A DNA stretch of 64,000 nt from an uncultured Oscillospiraceae bacterium (GCA_900548305.1 URJZ01000002.1:40416-104415), one strand, 5' to 3'; numbered from the stretch's first letter, positions 43,696-52,320 are shown. Numbers and translations are program-made. The notes: generated by a model from the letters alone, not told the origin.

Positions 43696-43738
43696 TAAAA
43701 AAGTTCCATACACCATGTTGGTGTATGGAACTTTTTTT
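43696..43738. terminator. Bidirectional terminator
   Basis: AAAAAGTTCCATACACCA / TGGTGTATGGAACTTTTT stem between convergent ackA and the DUF378 gene. Confidence 0.95.
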
Positions 43739-44000
43739 AGCGATGGTGGGGAACACCTACAACTGTATGCTTATCATCATCGCGATGTCGGGGTTTATCC
43801 AGAGGGGAATGTTCTCTGAATAAGAAAGAAATGCACCAGATGGCTGCAATAGCTACCAAGCAGAATATAATTCGGCTTACAATGGCCCCTTGTCCTCCAA
43901 ATAGAAATCCAACAATATCAAATTGAAAAATTCCAATGGAACCCCAGTTAATTCCGCCAATAATTAGTAGAATTAACATAATGCAGTCTATAATAAACAT
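43737..44000 (-). CDS. DUF378 small membrane protein
   Basis: 87 residues with two hydrophobic helices (about 3-24 and 39-61). GGINWGSIGIFQFDIVGFLFG is the DUF378 signature. The C-terminus is a short His/Asp/Arg-rich cytoplasmic tail. Function unknown. Single gene with AAGG-type SD. Confidence 0.88.
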   Translation of the reverse strand: MFIIDCIMLILLIIGGINWGSIGIFQFDIVGFLFGGQGAIVSRIIFCLVAIAAIWCISFLFREHSPLDKPRHRDDDKHTVVGVPHHR

Positions 44001-44122
44001 TTGCTCACACCTTTCTTTAAACTTGGGTGATGAAAATGAAATCTTAATATAGAGTGCTCTTTTTTGATAAAAATATACGAAATTTTAAATTTTTTAATGA
44101 ATCATATGAAACAAGTATAAAT

Positions 44123-44170
44123 AAAAAACAAAAAGCTGTCCATAATAATGTGAATAGCTTTTTGTTTTTT
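44123..44170. terminator. Terminator after the ubiquitin-like gene
   Basis: AAAAAACAAAAAGCT / AGCTTTTTGTTTTTT hairpin with a longer loop; T-runs on both strands, 12 bases beyond the stop on the minus strand. Confidence 0.75.
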
Positions 44171-44181
44171 ATCCCAAAATT

Positions 44182-45054
44182 TTATTTTTTGATAGATTTC
44201 CTTATCATAACAAAGAAACACAACATAGCAGAAACACTACACAGAATCATGATGATTATAATATTATCGTCTTCACCTGTTTTGGGGCTTTCCAATTTAG
44301 CACTTTCCAAAACAATGCTTTGTTCTTCACTTTTGGTTTTCTCAACGGAAAGAGCCTTGAGTATTTCCGTATCAATGGCTCCGCATTCAATACATGTAAA
44401 GATTTTGATACCTTCGGAATCAAACGTTGGCTCTGTTGTAATACTGCCTTCATCCCAACTATGATTTTCTGTTACAATTTCTCCGCAATCACAGATTTTT
44501 ATATGTGTCTGAGCATCATTATTCTGCCAGTTATCAAAAGTATGAGGAATGACTTCCGTTATACTGTCTATGTAGCTGTAGCCACAGATAGTACAGGTAT
44601 GTTCTGTAAATCCTTGTTCAAAGTGTGTTGGAGAAACGATGGATTCAGTCATAACATGAGAAGCGGAATCACTGATCTCGGTACAGTTTTCGTCCAAACA
44701 GATATGAAAATGATAAGTTTCGTCATAGGACCACTCATCTGAAAAGTGATGTGTTGTTTTCAATACAAGATGGAGTGTACTGTCTTTTTGAATGCTGTAA
44801 TCTTGCAGAGTATTTCCGTCTTCTAATTGTTTTCCGGCAAATATCAATCTTTGCAGGTCAGGAGGAATGCCTTCTTTCTCTTGAATTTTTGCTTTTACAT
44901 CTTCAATTCTGTCTGTAGGTTCTACCTCTAAAGCAATATGTTTTCCTGTAAGTGTCTTTACAAAAATTTGCATTGCCATTGCCGGTACAGCAAATATTAC
45001 CATACATATCATAACAACAAAAATAGAAATTATACGTTTTGTTTTCATTTTCAT
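44182..45054 (-). CDS. Secreted, sortase-anchored ubiquitin-like protein
   Basis: 290 residues. Signal peptide 1-27 ends VPAMA; predicted cleavage leaves MQIFVKTLTGK, the exact N-terminus of ubiquitin. Residues 28-98 align with eukaryotic ubiquitin 1-71 without gaps, 60 of 71 identical by hand count. All seven lysines (6, 11, 27, 29, 33, 48, 63) and the Leu8/Ile44/His68/Val70 patch are kept. LRLRGG is replaced by LKTTHH, so there is no conjugation tail. Residues 103-235 hold Cys/His repeats (HTCTICG, HTFDNWQ, CDCG, HSWDEG, TCIECG) of a kind common in Firmicute surface proteins. The C-terminus has SPKTG (256-260), a hydrophobic helix and a Lys/Arg tail: a sorting signal of the SrtB type known in C. 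difficile. GGTGGAG lies 10 bases before ATG; ispE ends 19 bases upstream. Confidence 0.93.
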   Translation of the reverse strand: MKMKTKRIISIFVVMICMVIFAVPAMAMQIFVKTLTGKHIALEVEPTDRIEDVKAKIQEKEGIPPDLQRLIFAGKQLEDGNTLQDYSIQKDSTLHLVLKTTHHFSDEWSYDETYHFHICLDENCTEISDSASHVMTESIVSPTHFEQGFTEHTCTICGYSYIDSITEVIPHTFDNWQNNDAQTHIKICDCGEIVTENHSWDEGSITTEPTFDSEGIKIFTCIECGAIDTEILKALSVEKTKSEEQSIVLESAKLESPKTGEDDNIIIIMILCSVSAMLCFFVMIRKSIKK

Positions 45055-45073
45055 ACTTTTATATCTCCACCTT

Positions 45074-45958
45074 CTATGATTGATTTTCTACTCCATGTCT
45101 AGTAGGTTCGCAAATAAACACATGATTGAATGTTTGCTTTAGGATATTAGAAGAAAAAAGAGCCTGCTGTTCTGTTTCAAAAATCCCGAATACCGCGGAA
45201 CCACTGCCGCTCATACAAGCGCCAAGTGCGTTGTTTCGCATCATAAGCTCCGTAATTGTATGTACATCTGTAAGAGACATAGCCTCTTGAAACACGTTTT
45301 TCATATTTTGTGAGACAGCTGGTAAGTTTTGTTCTTTTAACGCATGGCATATGATTTGTGTGTTGGGACGCTGTAAAATTACTGCATTGTCTACAGTGTG
45401 ATATGCTTCTTGTGTGTTGACTGAAACAGGAGGTTTGCAAATTACAATATAACAAGGCGGAAGAGCAGGAAGAGGTGAAAGTTTCTCGCCAATTCCGGTG
45501 GCAAGCATAGTACCGCCGCAAATACAAAATGGAACATCCGCACCGATTTGTACGCCGATTTCACACAGTTGCTTCTGTGTCAAATTGGTTTGAAACAGCT
45601 GATTTAATCCATGCAGTACAGCGGCTGCATCCGCGCTTCCTCCGGCCAAACCTGCCTGACTGGGAATCTGTTTTTCAATATGAATGGAAACAGCAGGACG
45701 GATTTCGCAATGTTTAAAAAATAAATTTGCAGCTTTATAAGCGGTATTTTGTTCATTTGGACAAAGAGAAGGTACAGAACAAGAAAGAGAAATTCCTTGT
45801 GATGCATCTGAAGTTGTAATGGTTACTTTATCGTGCAACGATACGGATTGCATAATCATTTCCAATTGATGATATCCGTTTTCCAGTATTCCCGTAATAT
45901 CCAATGATAAATTAATTTTGGCAAATGCTTTCAGCGTAAGGGTTTGGGGAAATGACAT
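45074..45958 (-). CDS. ispE: 4-diphosphocytidyl-2-C-methylerythritol kinase
   Basis: GHMP kinase of the MEP isoprenoid pathway. 294 residues; LKAFAKINLSLDITG start motif, the ATP loop QIPSQAGLAGGSADAAAVL, GADVPFCICGG, and C-terminal GACMSGSGSAVFGIF. ATG 45958 has GGAGGTGG upstream; the frame extends to 46135 but that would overlap the DUF362 gene and add 59 unrelated residues. Thirteen bases after DUF362; followed closely by the ubiquitin-like gene. Confidence 0.95.
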   Translation of the reverse strand: MSFPQTLTLKAFAKINLSLDITGILENGYHQLEMIMQSVSLHDKVTITTSDASQGISLSCSVPSLCPNEQNTAYKAANLFFKHCEIRPAVSIHIEKQIPSQAGLAGGSADAAAVLHGLNQLFQTNLTQKQLCEIGVQIGADVPFCICGGTMLATGIGEKLSPLPALPPCYIVICKPPVSVNTQEAYHTVDNAVILQRPNTQIICHALKEQNLPAVSQNMKNVFQEAMSLTDVHTITELMMRNNALGACMSGSGSAVFGIFETEQQALFSSNILKQTFNHVFICEPTRHGVENQS

Positions 45959-45971
45959 AATCCACCTCCTG

Positions 45972-47102
45972 TTATAAATTAAATAATGCAAGCCGTTTAA
46001 TGTCGATAATGTGTTCCGGACACATTTCGTGACAGCAATAGCAGCGAATACAATTGTCATATATAATATAAGCTTTTTTATGCTTGATTTCAATGGTATG
46101 TTGAGGACAACTTTCAGCACATTTACCGCAGCCAATACATTTGCCGGTGCGAATTTTAGGTACAGGTGTGGCGATTTTTGCCGCCAGTGGTCTCAAAAAA
46201 GAAGGCAAATATTGAATAAAATCGCTTGATTTCGATTGGGGCGGCAGGAAATCAGAGATAACAGTATCGCTTAATGGTAAACCCAGAATTTCTATTTCTT
46301 CTACAGTTTTTGGACAAAGGCCGCGTTCCATAGCAGAAGCAAGCATAAAAATGTCTGAAGGTTTTAACGAAATCATAGAGGCACAGACCATATCTACAGC
46401 ATAAGGGTTGCTGCCTCCCACAATTGTTCCGATAAATCTTGGTTTTCCTCCGGAAGGACCGTTGCCTTCCATACCCATGACAGCGTCCATAATTGCAATA
46501 TGCGGACGTACAGCCTCACATAAATCCACTAACATTTCGCTGAATTCTTTTGTATCAGGAAATCGACAATGTAATTCCGGTTTCATAAGTCCGGGAACAA
46601 CACCAAACATATTTTTAACAGCCCCGGACATTCCTGTCATACAGTGAGTTTTTAATTTTCCAATATCAATGATAATGTCTGCATCCAAAATAGGGGAAAT
46701 GACCTGAAATTCTTTGCAACGAACTGCGGTTGGTGTTTTTAAAGAACGATAAGAACAATCCGTGTTGAGCAGGAAATCATATTGCTGTGCCATGTTTGCG
46801 TATCCGCAAGCCTGATAAATATTTTTTACCGTTGATGGAGTATATCTGCCTCCCGAACTTTCGGCGATGGTGACTTTTCCACCAAGTTCTTGCACTTTGG
46901 TGCCTACTGCGGCTACCAATAATGGGTGAGTGATAATTGCGGTATGGGGATTACATTTCATTAATAAATTTGGTTTTATAACAACATTTGCATTTTGAAA
47001 CGGAAAACGATTCAGTTGAAGATGGTTGAATATATCATCAACAGCTTGTTTGAGCGGCTCATATTGATACTCTGTACATGGCGCTAAATATACTTGTTCC
47101 AC
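45972..47102 (-). CDS. DUF362 protein with C-terminal ferredoxin domain
   Basis: 376 residues. N-terminal DUF362 domain (VVIKPNLLMKCNPHTAIITHP, VTIAESSGGRYTP, DIGKLKTHCMTGMSGAVKNMFG, GMEGNGPSGGKPR) and two [4Fe-4S] motifs at the end (CIGCGKCAESCP, CIRCYCCHEMCP). Family role is unsettled, probably redox. No clear own promoter between the preceding terminator (47131-47157) and its start. Its redox link to IspE is unknown; IspG and IspH, the Fe-S enzymes of that pathway, are not here. Confidence 0.88.
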   Translation of the reverse strand: MEQVYLAPCTEYQYEPLKQAVDDIFNHLQLNRFPFQNANVVIKPNLLMKCNPHTAIITHPLLVAAVGTKVQELGGKVTIAESSGGRYTPSTVKNIYQACGYANMAQQYDFLLNTDCSYRSLKTPTAVRCKEFQVISPILDADIIIDIGKLKTHCMTGMSGAVKNMFGVVPGLMKPELHCRFPDTKEFSEMLVDLCEAVRPHIAIMDAVMGMEGNGPSGGKPRFIGTIVGGSNPYAVDMVCASMISLKPSDIFMLASAMERGLCPKTVEEIEILGLPLSDTVISDFLPPQSKSSDFIQYLPSFLRPLAAKIATPVPKIRTGKCIGCGKCAESCPQHTIEIKHKKAYIIYDNCIRCYCCHEMCPEHIIDIKRLALFNL

Positions 47103-47130
47103 TTGATGTCCTCCTGTCAGTAAGAGAAAT

Positions 47131-47157
47131 AAAAAAGCTTCACCTTAAGGTGAAGCT
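47131..47157 (-). terminator. Terminator after the aminotransferase
   Basis: Minus strand AGCTTCACCTT / AAGGTGAAGCT stem followed by T6, just beyond the stop at 47165. Confidence 0.85.
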
Positions 47158-47164
47158 GGCAAGG

Positions 47165-48343
47165 CTAATTGCCGCCGCGTTCCTTTAGAAAACGTTGAAT
47201 ACGGCTAAGTGCCTCGGTAATATGATTTAATGAATAGGAATAAGAAACACGAAGAAAACCTTCTCCGCAGTCTCCAAACGCATTTCCGGGAACAACCGCA
47301 ACGTGTTCTTTTCTAAGAAGTTCCTCTGCAAATTGTTCCGATGTAAGGCCTGTACTTTTTATACATGGGAATACATAGAAAGCGCCTTCCGGTTCAAAGC
47401 AAGTAAGCCCCATTGCGTTAAAAGCATCTACAATTAATCTGCGGCGTGCATCGTATTGATTGCGCATATATGCGATATCATCATCGCCATTTTTCAAAGC
47501 CTCTGTTGCAGCATATTGTGCCATAGTTGGAGAACTCATAATTGCATACTGGTGCAGTTTTGTCATAGGGTCTATGATTTCGTGAGGACCAACTGCATAT
47601 CCGAGTCTCCAGCCGGTCATAGCGTATGTTTTGGAGAATCCATTTACAACAATGGTTCGTTCTCTCATACCTTCAATTTCGGCAAAGCAAACGTGACTTT
47701 CTTTTCCGTAGGTTAACTCACCGTAGATTTCATCTGAAAGTACCAATAAGTTATGTTCACGTACCACTTCTGCAATTTCTTCCAAATGCTCGCGGCGCAT
47801 AACAGCACCTGTTGGGTTATTTGGAAATGGCAGAATCAATAGTTTTGTTTTTGGTGTGATTTTTTCACGTAATGCTTTTGCTGTTAAGCGGAAGTTATCC
47901 TCCATTTTTGTTTCTATGGTAACAGGAATGCCTTTTGCCATTTCTGTCATAGGGACGTAACATACAAAGCTTGGTTCAGGAATTAACACTTCATCGCCCG
48001 GGTTAATTAAGGTGCGGATACAAAGGTCAATGGCTTCTGAGCCACCCACTGTAACAAGTACTTCGCTTTCAGGGTGATAAGTTACGTGATATTTTCTTTC
48101 AACCCATTTACAGATTTCCTGGCGCAGTTCAAAAAAACCGCGGTTTGGAGAATACCATGTTTTTCCTTGCTGCAAGGTATCGATTGCTTCCTGACGAACA
48201 TGCCAAGGCGTAGAAAAGTCAGGTTCGCCGATACTGAGTGAAATAACGTCTTCCATTTCATTTGCAATATCAAAAAATTTACGAATACCGGAAGGTTTTA
48301 CTGCTTTTATTTCATGATTCAGTAAAGATTCATAGTCGATCAT
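47165..48343 (-). CDS. PLP-dependent class I/II aminotransferase
   Basis: 392 residues, fold type I. SIGEPDFSTPWHVR, YSPNRGFFELRQEI, PNNPTGAVMRREHLEE, SDEIYGELTYG, the PLP lysine in VNGFSKTYAMTGWRLGY and FLRVSYSYSLNHITEAL. Close to alanine/aspartate or aromatic aminotransferases of Firmicutes (AlaT/PatA group); substrate not decidable by eye. The start shares one base with the Lrp stop (TAATG), so the two are coupled and the Lrp protein likely regulates it. Confidence 0.92.
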   Translation of the reverse strand: MIDYESLLNHEIKAVKPSGIRKFFDIANEMEDVISLSIGEPDFSTPWHVRQEAIDTLQQGKTWYSPNRGFFELRQEICKWVERKYHVTYHPESEVLVTVGGSEAIDLCIRTLINPGDEVLIPEPSFVCYVPMTEMAKGIPVTIETKMEDNFRLTAKALREKITPKTKLLILPFPNNPTGAVMRREHLEEIAEVVREHNLLVLSDEIYGELTYGKESHVCFAEIEGMRERTIVVNGFSKTYAMTGWRLGYAVGPHEIIDPMTKLHQYAIMSSPTMAQYAATEALKNGDDDIAYMRNQYDARRRLIVDAFNAMGLTCFEPEGAFYVFPCIKSTGLTSEQFAEELLRKEHVAVVPGNAFGDCGEGFLRVSYSYSLNHITEALSRIQRFLKERGGN

Positions 48344-48816
48344 TACAGTAGATTCCTCCGATCTTCTTCTTTTGGAGAGGTTAAAATAACGTCTCCCTCT
48401 TTATAGCGTGTTAAAATAAAGTGAGTTGCTGTGGAAAGGACAGAATCCAGTGGAGAAAGTCTTTTTGCCACAAACATTGCAATATCCTGAATGCTGTCGC
48501 CATGTACCATAACAGCCAAATCAAAGCCGCCTGACATCAAGTATACGCTTTCTACCTTACTGAACTGCATGATTTTTTTTGCAATTTCATCAAAACCACT
48601 TTCTTTTTTTGGTTGTACTTTCAATTCAATCAAAGCGGTTGTTTTATGATGATCTACTTTTTCCCAGTTTATCAGAGCTTTATATCCTTTAATAATACCT
48701 TTTTGTTGGTAATCTGCAATTTCTTTTTCCACTTCTTCTTCTGTTTTTCCCAGCATTACTGCCAGTTGCGCATTGGTAAGACGTGCGTTTTCGTTTAATA
48801 GGCTTAATAAATCCAT
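48343..48816 (-). CDS. Lrp/AsnC-family regulator
   Basis: 157 residues. N-terminal winged HTH (LLSLLNENARLTNAQLAVMLGKTEEEVEKEI) and C-terminal RAM effector domain (TALIELKVQPKKESGFDEIAKKI, YLMSGGFDLAVMVHG). Senses an amino acid, probably the substrate or product of the coupled aminotransferase. AGGAG lies upstream of ATG. Confidence 0.9.
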   Translation of the reverse strand: MDLLSLLNENARLTNAQLAVMLGKTEEEVEKEIADYQQKGIIKGYKALINWEKVDHHKTTALIELKVQPKKESGFDEIAKKIMQFSKVESVYLMSGGFDLAVMVHGDSIQDIAMFVAKRLSPLDSVLSTATHFILTRYKEGDVILTSPKEEDRRNLL

Positions 48817-48853
48817 AATGACACTCCTTTATTCATGTGTAACATAATATCTG

Positions 48854-49666
48854 TTATTCCAATGGTAATAATACAGGTTCACGATTTACAAAAATAGTAA
48901 TATGGTCAAAACCGGCGCTTTGCGCAATTTGGTATCCTTCTTCCACGCCGGAACCGATGTCTGCCCATCTGTGGGCATCCGAACCAATGGTAAGGTATTT
49001 ACCACCCAGTTCTTTGAACCGTTTAATTACAGTCGGGCAAGGCATTGTTTTGCCTATTGCCTGTCTCAAACCGGATGTATTTAATTCCAATGCTTTGTTT
49101 TGTTCAATTAAGGCTTTTAAAATATCGTCTATGCGCTCTCTATAAACTTCATAGCTGATATCTCTGTGTTGTTCACCGACAATGTAACGCAGTGGATACG
49201 TTAAATGTGTTAAAGAATCGAATTTGCCCCATGCGATCAGTTCCATGATTTCGTCAAAATAGGTACAGAGCAAATCGTGTACGTCTAGTTTATTATAATC
49301 TAACAGATAAAAATCTTCCAGGTTGCGAATGTTGTGAAGGGAGCCAAGTACAAAATCAAAATCGCATTCCGATAAAATAGATTCGGCGGCTTTCAAATTT
49401 TGTGTTGCCTGTCCAAGTTCAATTCCTTTATATAGATGCAGCTTGCCGTTTAATGCGGCCGCCGCTCGTTTTGTCTCCAAGAAAGAATCTTTGATGGCTT
49501 TTTCGTAATTTCTTTCTTCATACATATTACATTCACAATGGTCTGTGATGGTCAGTGCATACAATCCCATTTTCATGGCGTAATCGCATAACATCATGAC
49601 AGGGTCATTTCCGTCGTGGGAAAAACAACTATGTACATGTGAATCAGAAATAGTAGTATATTTCAT
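48854..49666 (-). CDS. hisJ: PHP-family histidinol-phosphatase-like protein
   Basis: 270 residues. DSHVHSCFSHDG, ITDHCE, GIELGQ, GSLHNI, the acidic LTHLTYPLRY and GSDAHRW motifs give a complete PHP trinuclear site in the HisJ/HisK pattern. Histidine biosynthesis genes are absent nearby, so actual substrate is open. Monocistronic, divergent from the ACT-domain gene. Confidence 0.85.
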   Translation of the reverse strand: MKYTTISDSHVHSCFSHDGNDPVMMLCDYAMKMGLYALTITDHCECNMYEERNYEKAIKDSFLETKRAAAALNGKLHLYKGIELGQATQNLKAAESILSECDFDFVLGSLHNIRNLEDFYLLDYNKLDVHDLLCTYFDEIMELIAWGKFDSLTHLTYPLRYIVGEQHRDISYEVYRERIDDILKALIEQNKALELNTSGLRQAIGKTMPCPTVIKRFKELGGKYLTIGSDAHRWADIGSGVEEGYQIAQSAGFDHITIFVNREPVLLPLE

Positions 49667-49848
49667 TCATATATCATTCCTTTCGTTGGAGAATTTTATA
49701 ATAAATATATGTTTATTTTCTATCATACCACATACCATACTTTTTTTGTAGATAAAAATGAAAAAATCAATCGTTATTTTCCTGACAAAGTTTTTACGGC
49801 ATTGTTGAATCTTTCCGTCGAAATACAGAGAGATTTCGGGTTTTTGTC

Positions 49849-49877
49849 TTGACAGAATGGGGAATCTCCTTCATAAT
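49849..49877 (+). promoter_or_regulatory. Promoter of the ACT-UPF0210 operon
   Basis: Perfect TTGACA (49849-49854), 17-base spacer, CATAAT (49872-49877), 39 bases before the start. Confidence 0.8.
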
Positions 49878-49915
49878 TATGAATAACTTATGAAATGTTT
49901 TTGGAGGTATTGTTT

Positions 49916-50185
49916 ATGCGTGCTGTTATTACAGTATTAGGCAAAGATATGGTTGGTATTTTGGCAAAAGTTTCTGCAAAATGTGCAGAAGTTGATGTGA
50001 ACGTCATTGAAGTAACACAATCTATTTTACAGGATTTGTTTGCAATGATTATGATGGTAGATATTTCAAAATCAAAAGTTCCGTTTGATGAATTGGTAGA
50101 CAGCCTAAAGAAAATCGGAGAGGACATGGGATTAAAAGTACACGTAATGCACGAAGATATTTTCAATTCTATGCATCGCATTTAA
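49916..50185 (+). CDS. ACT-domain protein (UPF0237)
   Basis: 89 residues, a stand-alone ACT domain: RAVITVLGKDMVGILAKVSAKCAEVDVNVIEV followed by FAMIMMVDISKSKVPFDEL. Binds a small ligand, likely an amino acid. The ATG at 49916 has GGAGG ten bases upstream; an in-frame start at 49895 is less likely. Usually paired with the UPF0210 gene that follows, as here. Confidence 0.92.
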   Translation: MRAVITVLGKDMVGILAKVSAKCAEVDVNVIEVTQSILQDLFAMIMMVDISKSKVPFDELVDSLKKIGEDMGLKVHVMHEDIFNSMHRI

Positions 50186-50236
50186 TTTGATAGTATAGGT
50201 AAGCTTCTTTTATCGCAACAGGAAAGGATTTGAAAT

Positions 50237-51595
50237 ATGGTTAATTCACGTGACATATTAGAAACCATCAATATGATAGACAATGAACATTTGGATGTAC
50301 GTACTATTACAATGGGTATTTCTTTGTTGGATTGTATTGATTCTAATATCCAAACAGCTTGTACAAAAGTTTATGATAAGATTTGCCGTTATGCCAAAGA
50401 CTTGGTGAAAACAGGTGAAGATATCTCCAAAGAATATGGAATTCCGATTATTAATAAAAGAATTGCAGTTTCTCCGATTGCTATGTTGGCAGGTGCGTGC
50501 AACGGAAAAAGCCCGATTTATTTTGCGCATGCTTTGGATAAAGCTGCCAAAGAGGTTGGCGTTAACTTTATTGGCGGTTATTCTGCTTTGGTACATAAAG
50601 GCTTCAGCGCAGGCGATTATGCATTGATTTCCAGTATTCCGCAAGCTTTGGCCGAAACAGATTTTGTTTGTTCTTCTGTGAACATCGGTTCTACAAAAGC
50701 GGGCATCAATATGGATGCTGTGGCAAAAATGGGTAAAGTAATACGCAAAGCAGCAGAACTGACTGCTGATAGAGATTGCATTGGTGCTGCAAAATTGGTA
50801 GTGTTCTGTAATGCGCCGGAAGATAATCCGTTTATGGCAGGTGCATTCCATGGTCCGGGAGAGCCGGACTGTGTAATTAATGTTGGTGTTTCCGGTCCCG
50901 GTGTAGTGCGTGCGGCTGTTGCGCAGGCTGGTGATTGTGATATTACTGAAATTGCCAATATTGTAAAGAAAACTGCTTTTAAAATTACACGTACCGGTCA
51001 ATTGGTAGCTCAAGAAGCTTCTCGCAGATTGTGTGTACCATTTGGTATTATAGATTTATCTTTGGCACCTACTCCTGCTGTAGGAGATTCTGTTGCTTAC
51101 ATCCTAGAAGAGATGGGTCTTGAAAATTGTGGCGCACACGGCACCACAGCAGCACTTGCATTGTTAAACGATGCCGTGAAAAAAGGCGGTGTTATGGCTT
51201 CTTCTCATGTTGGTGGCTTATCCGGAGCATTTATACCTGTATCTGAAGACGCAGGTATGATTCATGCTGCAAGAGTTGGTGCGCTTACATTAAATAAACT
51301 GGAGGCGATGACAGCGGTTTGCTCTGTTGGACTGGACATGATTGTAATTCCGGGTGACACTTCAGCTGATATTATTTCCGGTATTATTGCAGATGAGGCT
51401 GCCATAGGTATGGTAAATAGCAAAACAACTGCTGTTCGTCTGATTCCTGCAATTGGTAAAAAAGCAGGAGAAGAGTTGGATTTTGGAGGTTTACTAGGAA
51501 AAGGACCGATTATGGAAGTAAACCGAAATTCTCCAAGTACCTTTATTAATCGTGGCGGCAGAATTCCAGCTCCGTTGCAAAGTTTAAAAAACTAA
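50237..51595 (+). CDS. UPF0210 (PFL-family) protein
   Basis: 452 residues, DUF711 family. ETINMIDNEHLDVRTITMGISLLDCID at the start, FIGGYSALVHKGFSAGDYALI, NVGVSGPGVVRAAVAQ and GAHGTTAALALLNDAVKKGG in the middle, and SPSTFINRGGRIPAPLQSLKN at the end. Fold is related to pyruvate-formate-lyase-like barrels, but the radical Gly/Cys pair is absent; activity unknown. Conserved operon with the ACT protein suggests allosteric pairing. Confidence 0.92.
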   Translation: MVNSRDILETINMIDNEHLDVRTITMGISLLDCIDSNIQTACTKVYDKICRYAKDLVKTGEDISKEYGIPIINKRIAVSPIAMLAGACNGKSPIYFAHALDKAAKEVGVNFIGGYSALVHKGFSAGDYALISSIPQALAETDFVCSSVNIGSTKAGINMDAVAKMGKVIRKAAELTADRDCIGAAKLVVFCNAPEDNPFMAGAFHGPGEPDCVINVGVSGPGVVRAAVAQAGDCDITEIANIVKKTAFKITRTGQLVAQEASRRLCVPFGIIDLSLAPTPAVGDSVAYILEEMGLENCGAHGTTAALALLNDAVKKGGVMASSHVGGLSGAFIPVSEDAGMIHAARVGALTLNKLEAMTAVCSVGLDMIVIPGDTSADIISGIIADEAAIGMVNSKTTAVRLIPAIGKKAGEELDFGGLLGKGPIMEVNRNSPSTFINRGGRIPAPLQSLKN

Positions 51596-52229
51596 TTTCT
51601 TTTTTGCTAAATTTCGACCGTAAAATTAAGTTCTGTACATTTTAACTAAAATTTCTCACATGTTTTTTCATACAACGTAGTATTTATTATTTGTCAATGC
51701 ATAAAGTATGAATTATTTATGTTTAATATGCGATTATGGTTAAAAATAGGCTTGATTTTGCGGTTGTTATTTGTTATATTTAATGAGTATTGTCAAGAGT
51801 GCGGCAAAATGCTGTTATTTGTTGCTATTCACAAATTCAGAGGTTTCATTTTTGAACTCTACATAGCAACTTAAACAATATACGCCTCACATTTATGCAA
51901 AGTCTGTTAATAATCAGTTTAATTGGTATTAATAGTTTGGCATACGACATACATTACATATTATACGAGAGGTGTTGGTTTACAGTACATTGAATGAATG
52001 AATGTTTTATATTGGTTTTATATCTTTGCAGATAAAAACTTGTTTTTACTGTATCGTTTGTAATTCTATTTGATTACATATGCCATTTTGTCATTTTAAC
52101 ATAAGAGATAGTATATATTTATACCAAATAAATATTGCTAGTTAAGTGGACAAAATAAGGTGTGGTATAAGGCAATGTTTTTAGAAACAATGTTATAATT
52201 CTGTATGGAATTTTTGTTGATTTAATGTG
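51596..52229. other. Long AT-rich intergenic region before the V-ATPase operon
   Basis: About 630 bases without a supported gene on either strand. A TGT-TATAAT extended -10 (52191-52199) could start an upstream transcript. No riboswitch, RNA gene or repeat was recognised. Confidence 0.6.
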
Positions 52230-52258
52230 TTGTGAATTGATATTTGGCTCGTTATAAT
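52230..52258 (+). promoter_or_regulatory. Promoter of the V-ATPase operon
   Basis: TTGTGA (52230-52235), 17-base spacer, TATAAT (52253-52258), about 60 bases upstream of the first gene. Confidence 0.7.
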
Positions 52259-52320
52259 ATATTTGTATCAAGCTCAAGCAAAGCTCAAATTTGTTGCATT
52301 TAAAAGGAGGTGCGGTCAAA

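Noticed and set aside
44182..45054. Ubiquitin-like domain as eukaryotic contamination or assembly chimera
   Set aside because: The frame runs without break from a bacterial signal peptide through ubiquitin to a Gram-positive sorting signal, with an SD in front and bacterial genes tightly on both sides; no intron or poly-A feature.
45959..46135. 59-residue N-terminal extension of ispE
   Set aside because: It lies inside the DUF362 gene in another frame, and the true ATG at 45958 has GGAGGTGG upstream.
50258..51013. 251-codon open frame on the minus strand
   Set aside because: Antisense shadow of the UPF0210 gene; Ser/Cys/Asn-rich composition without any domain, and no SD.
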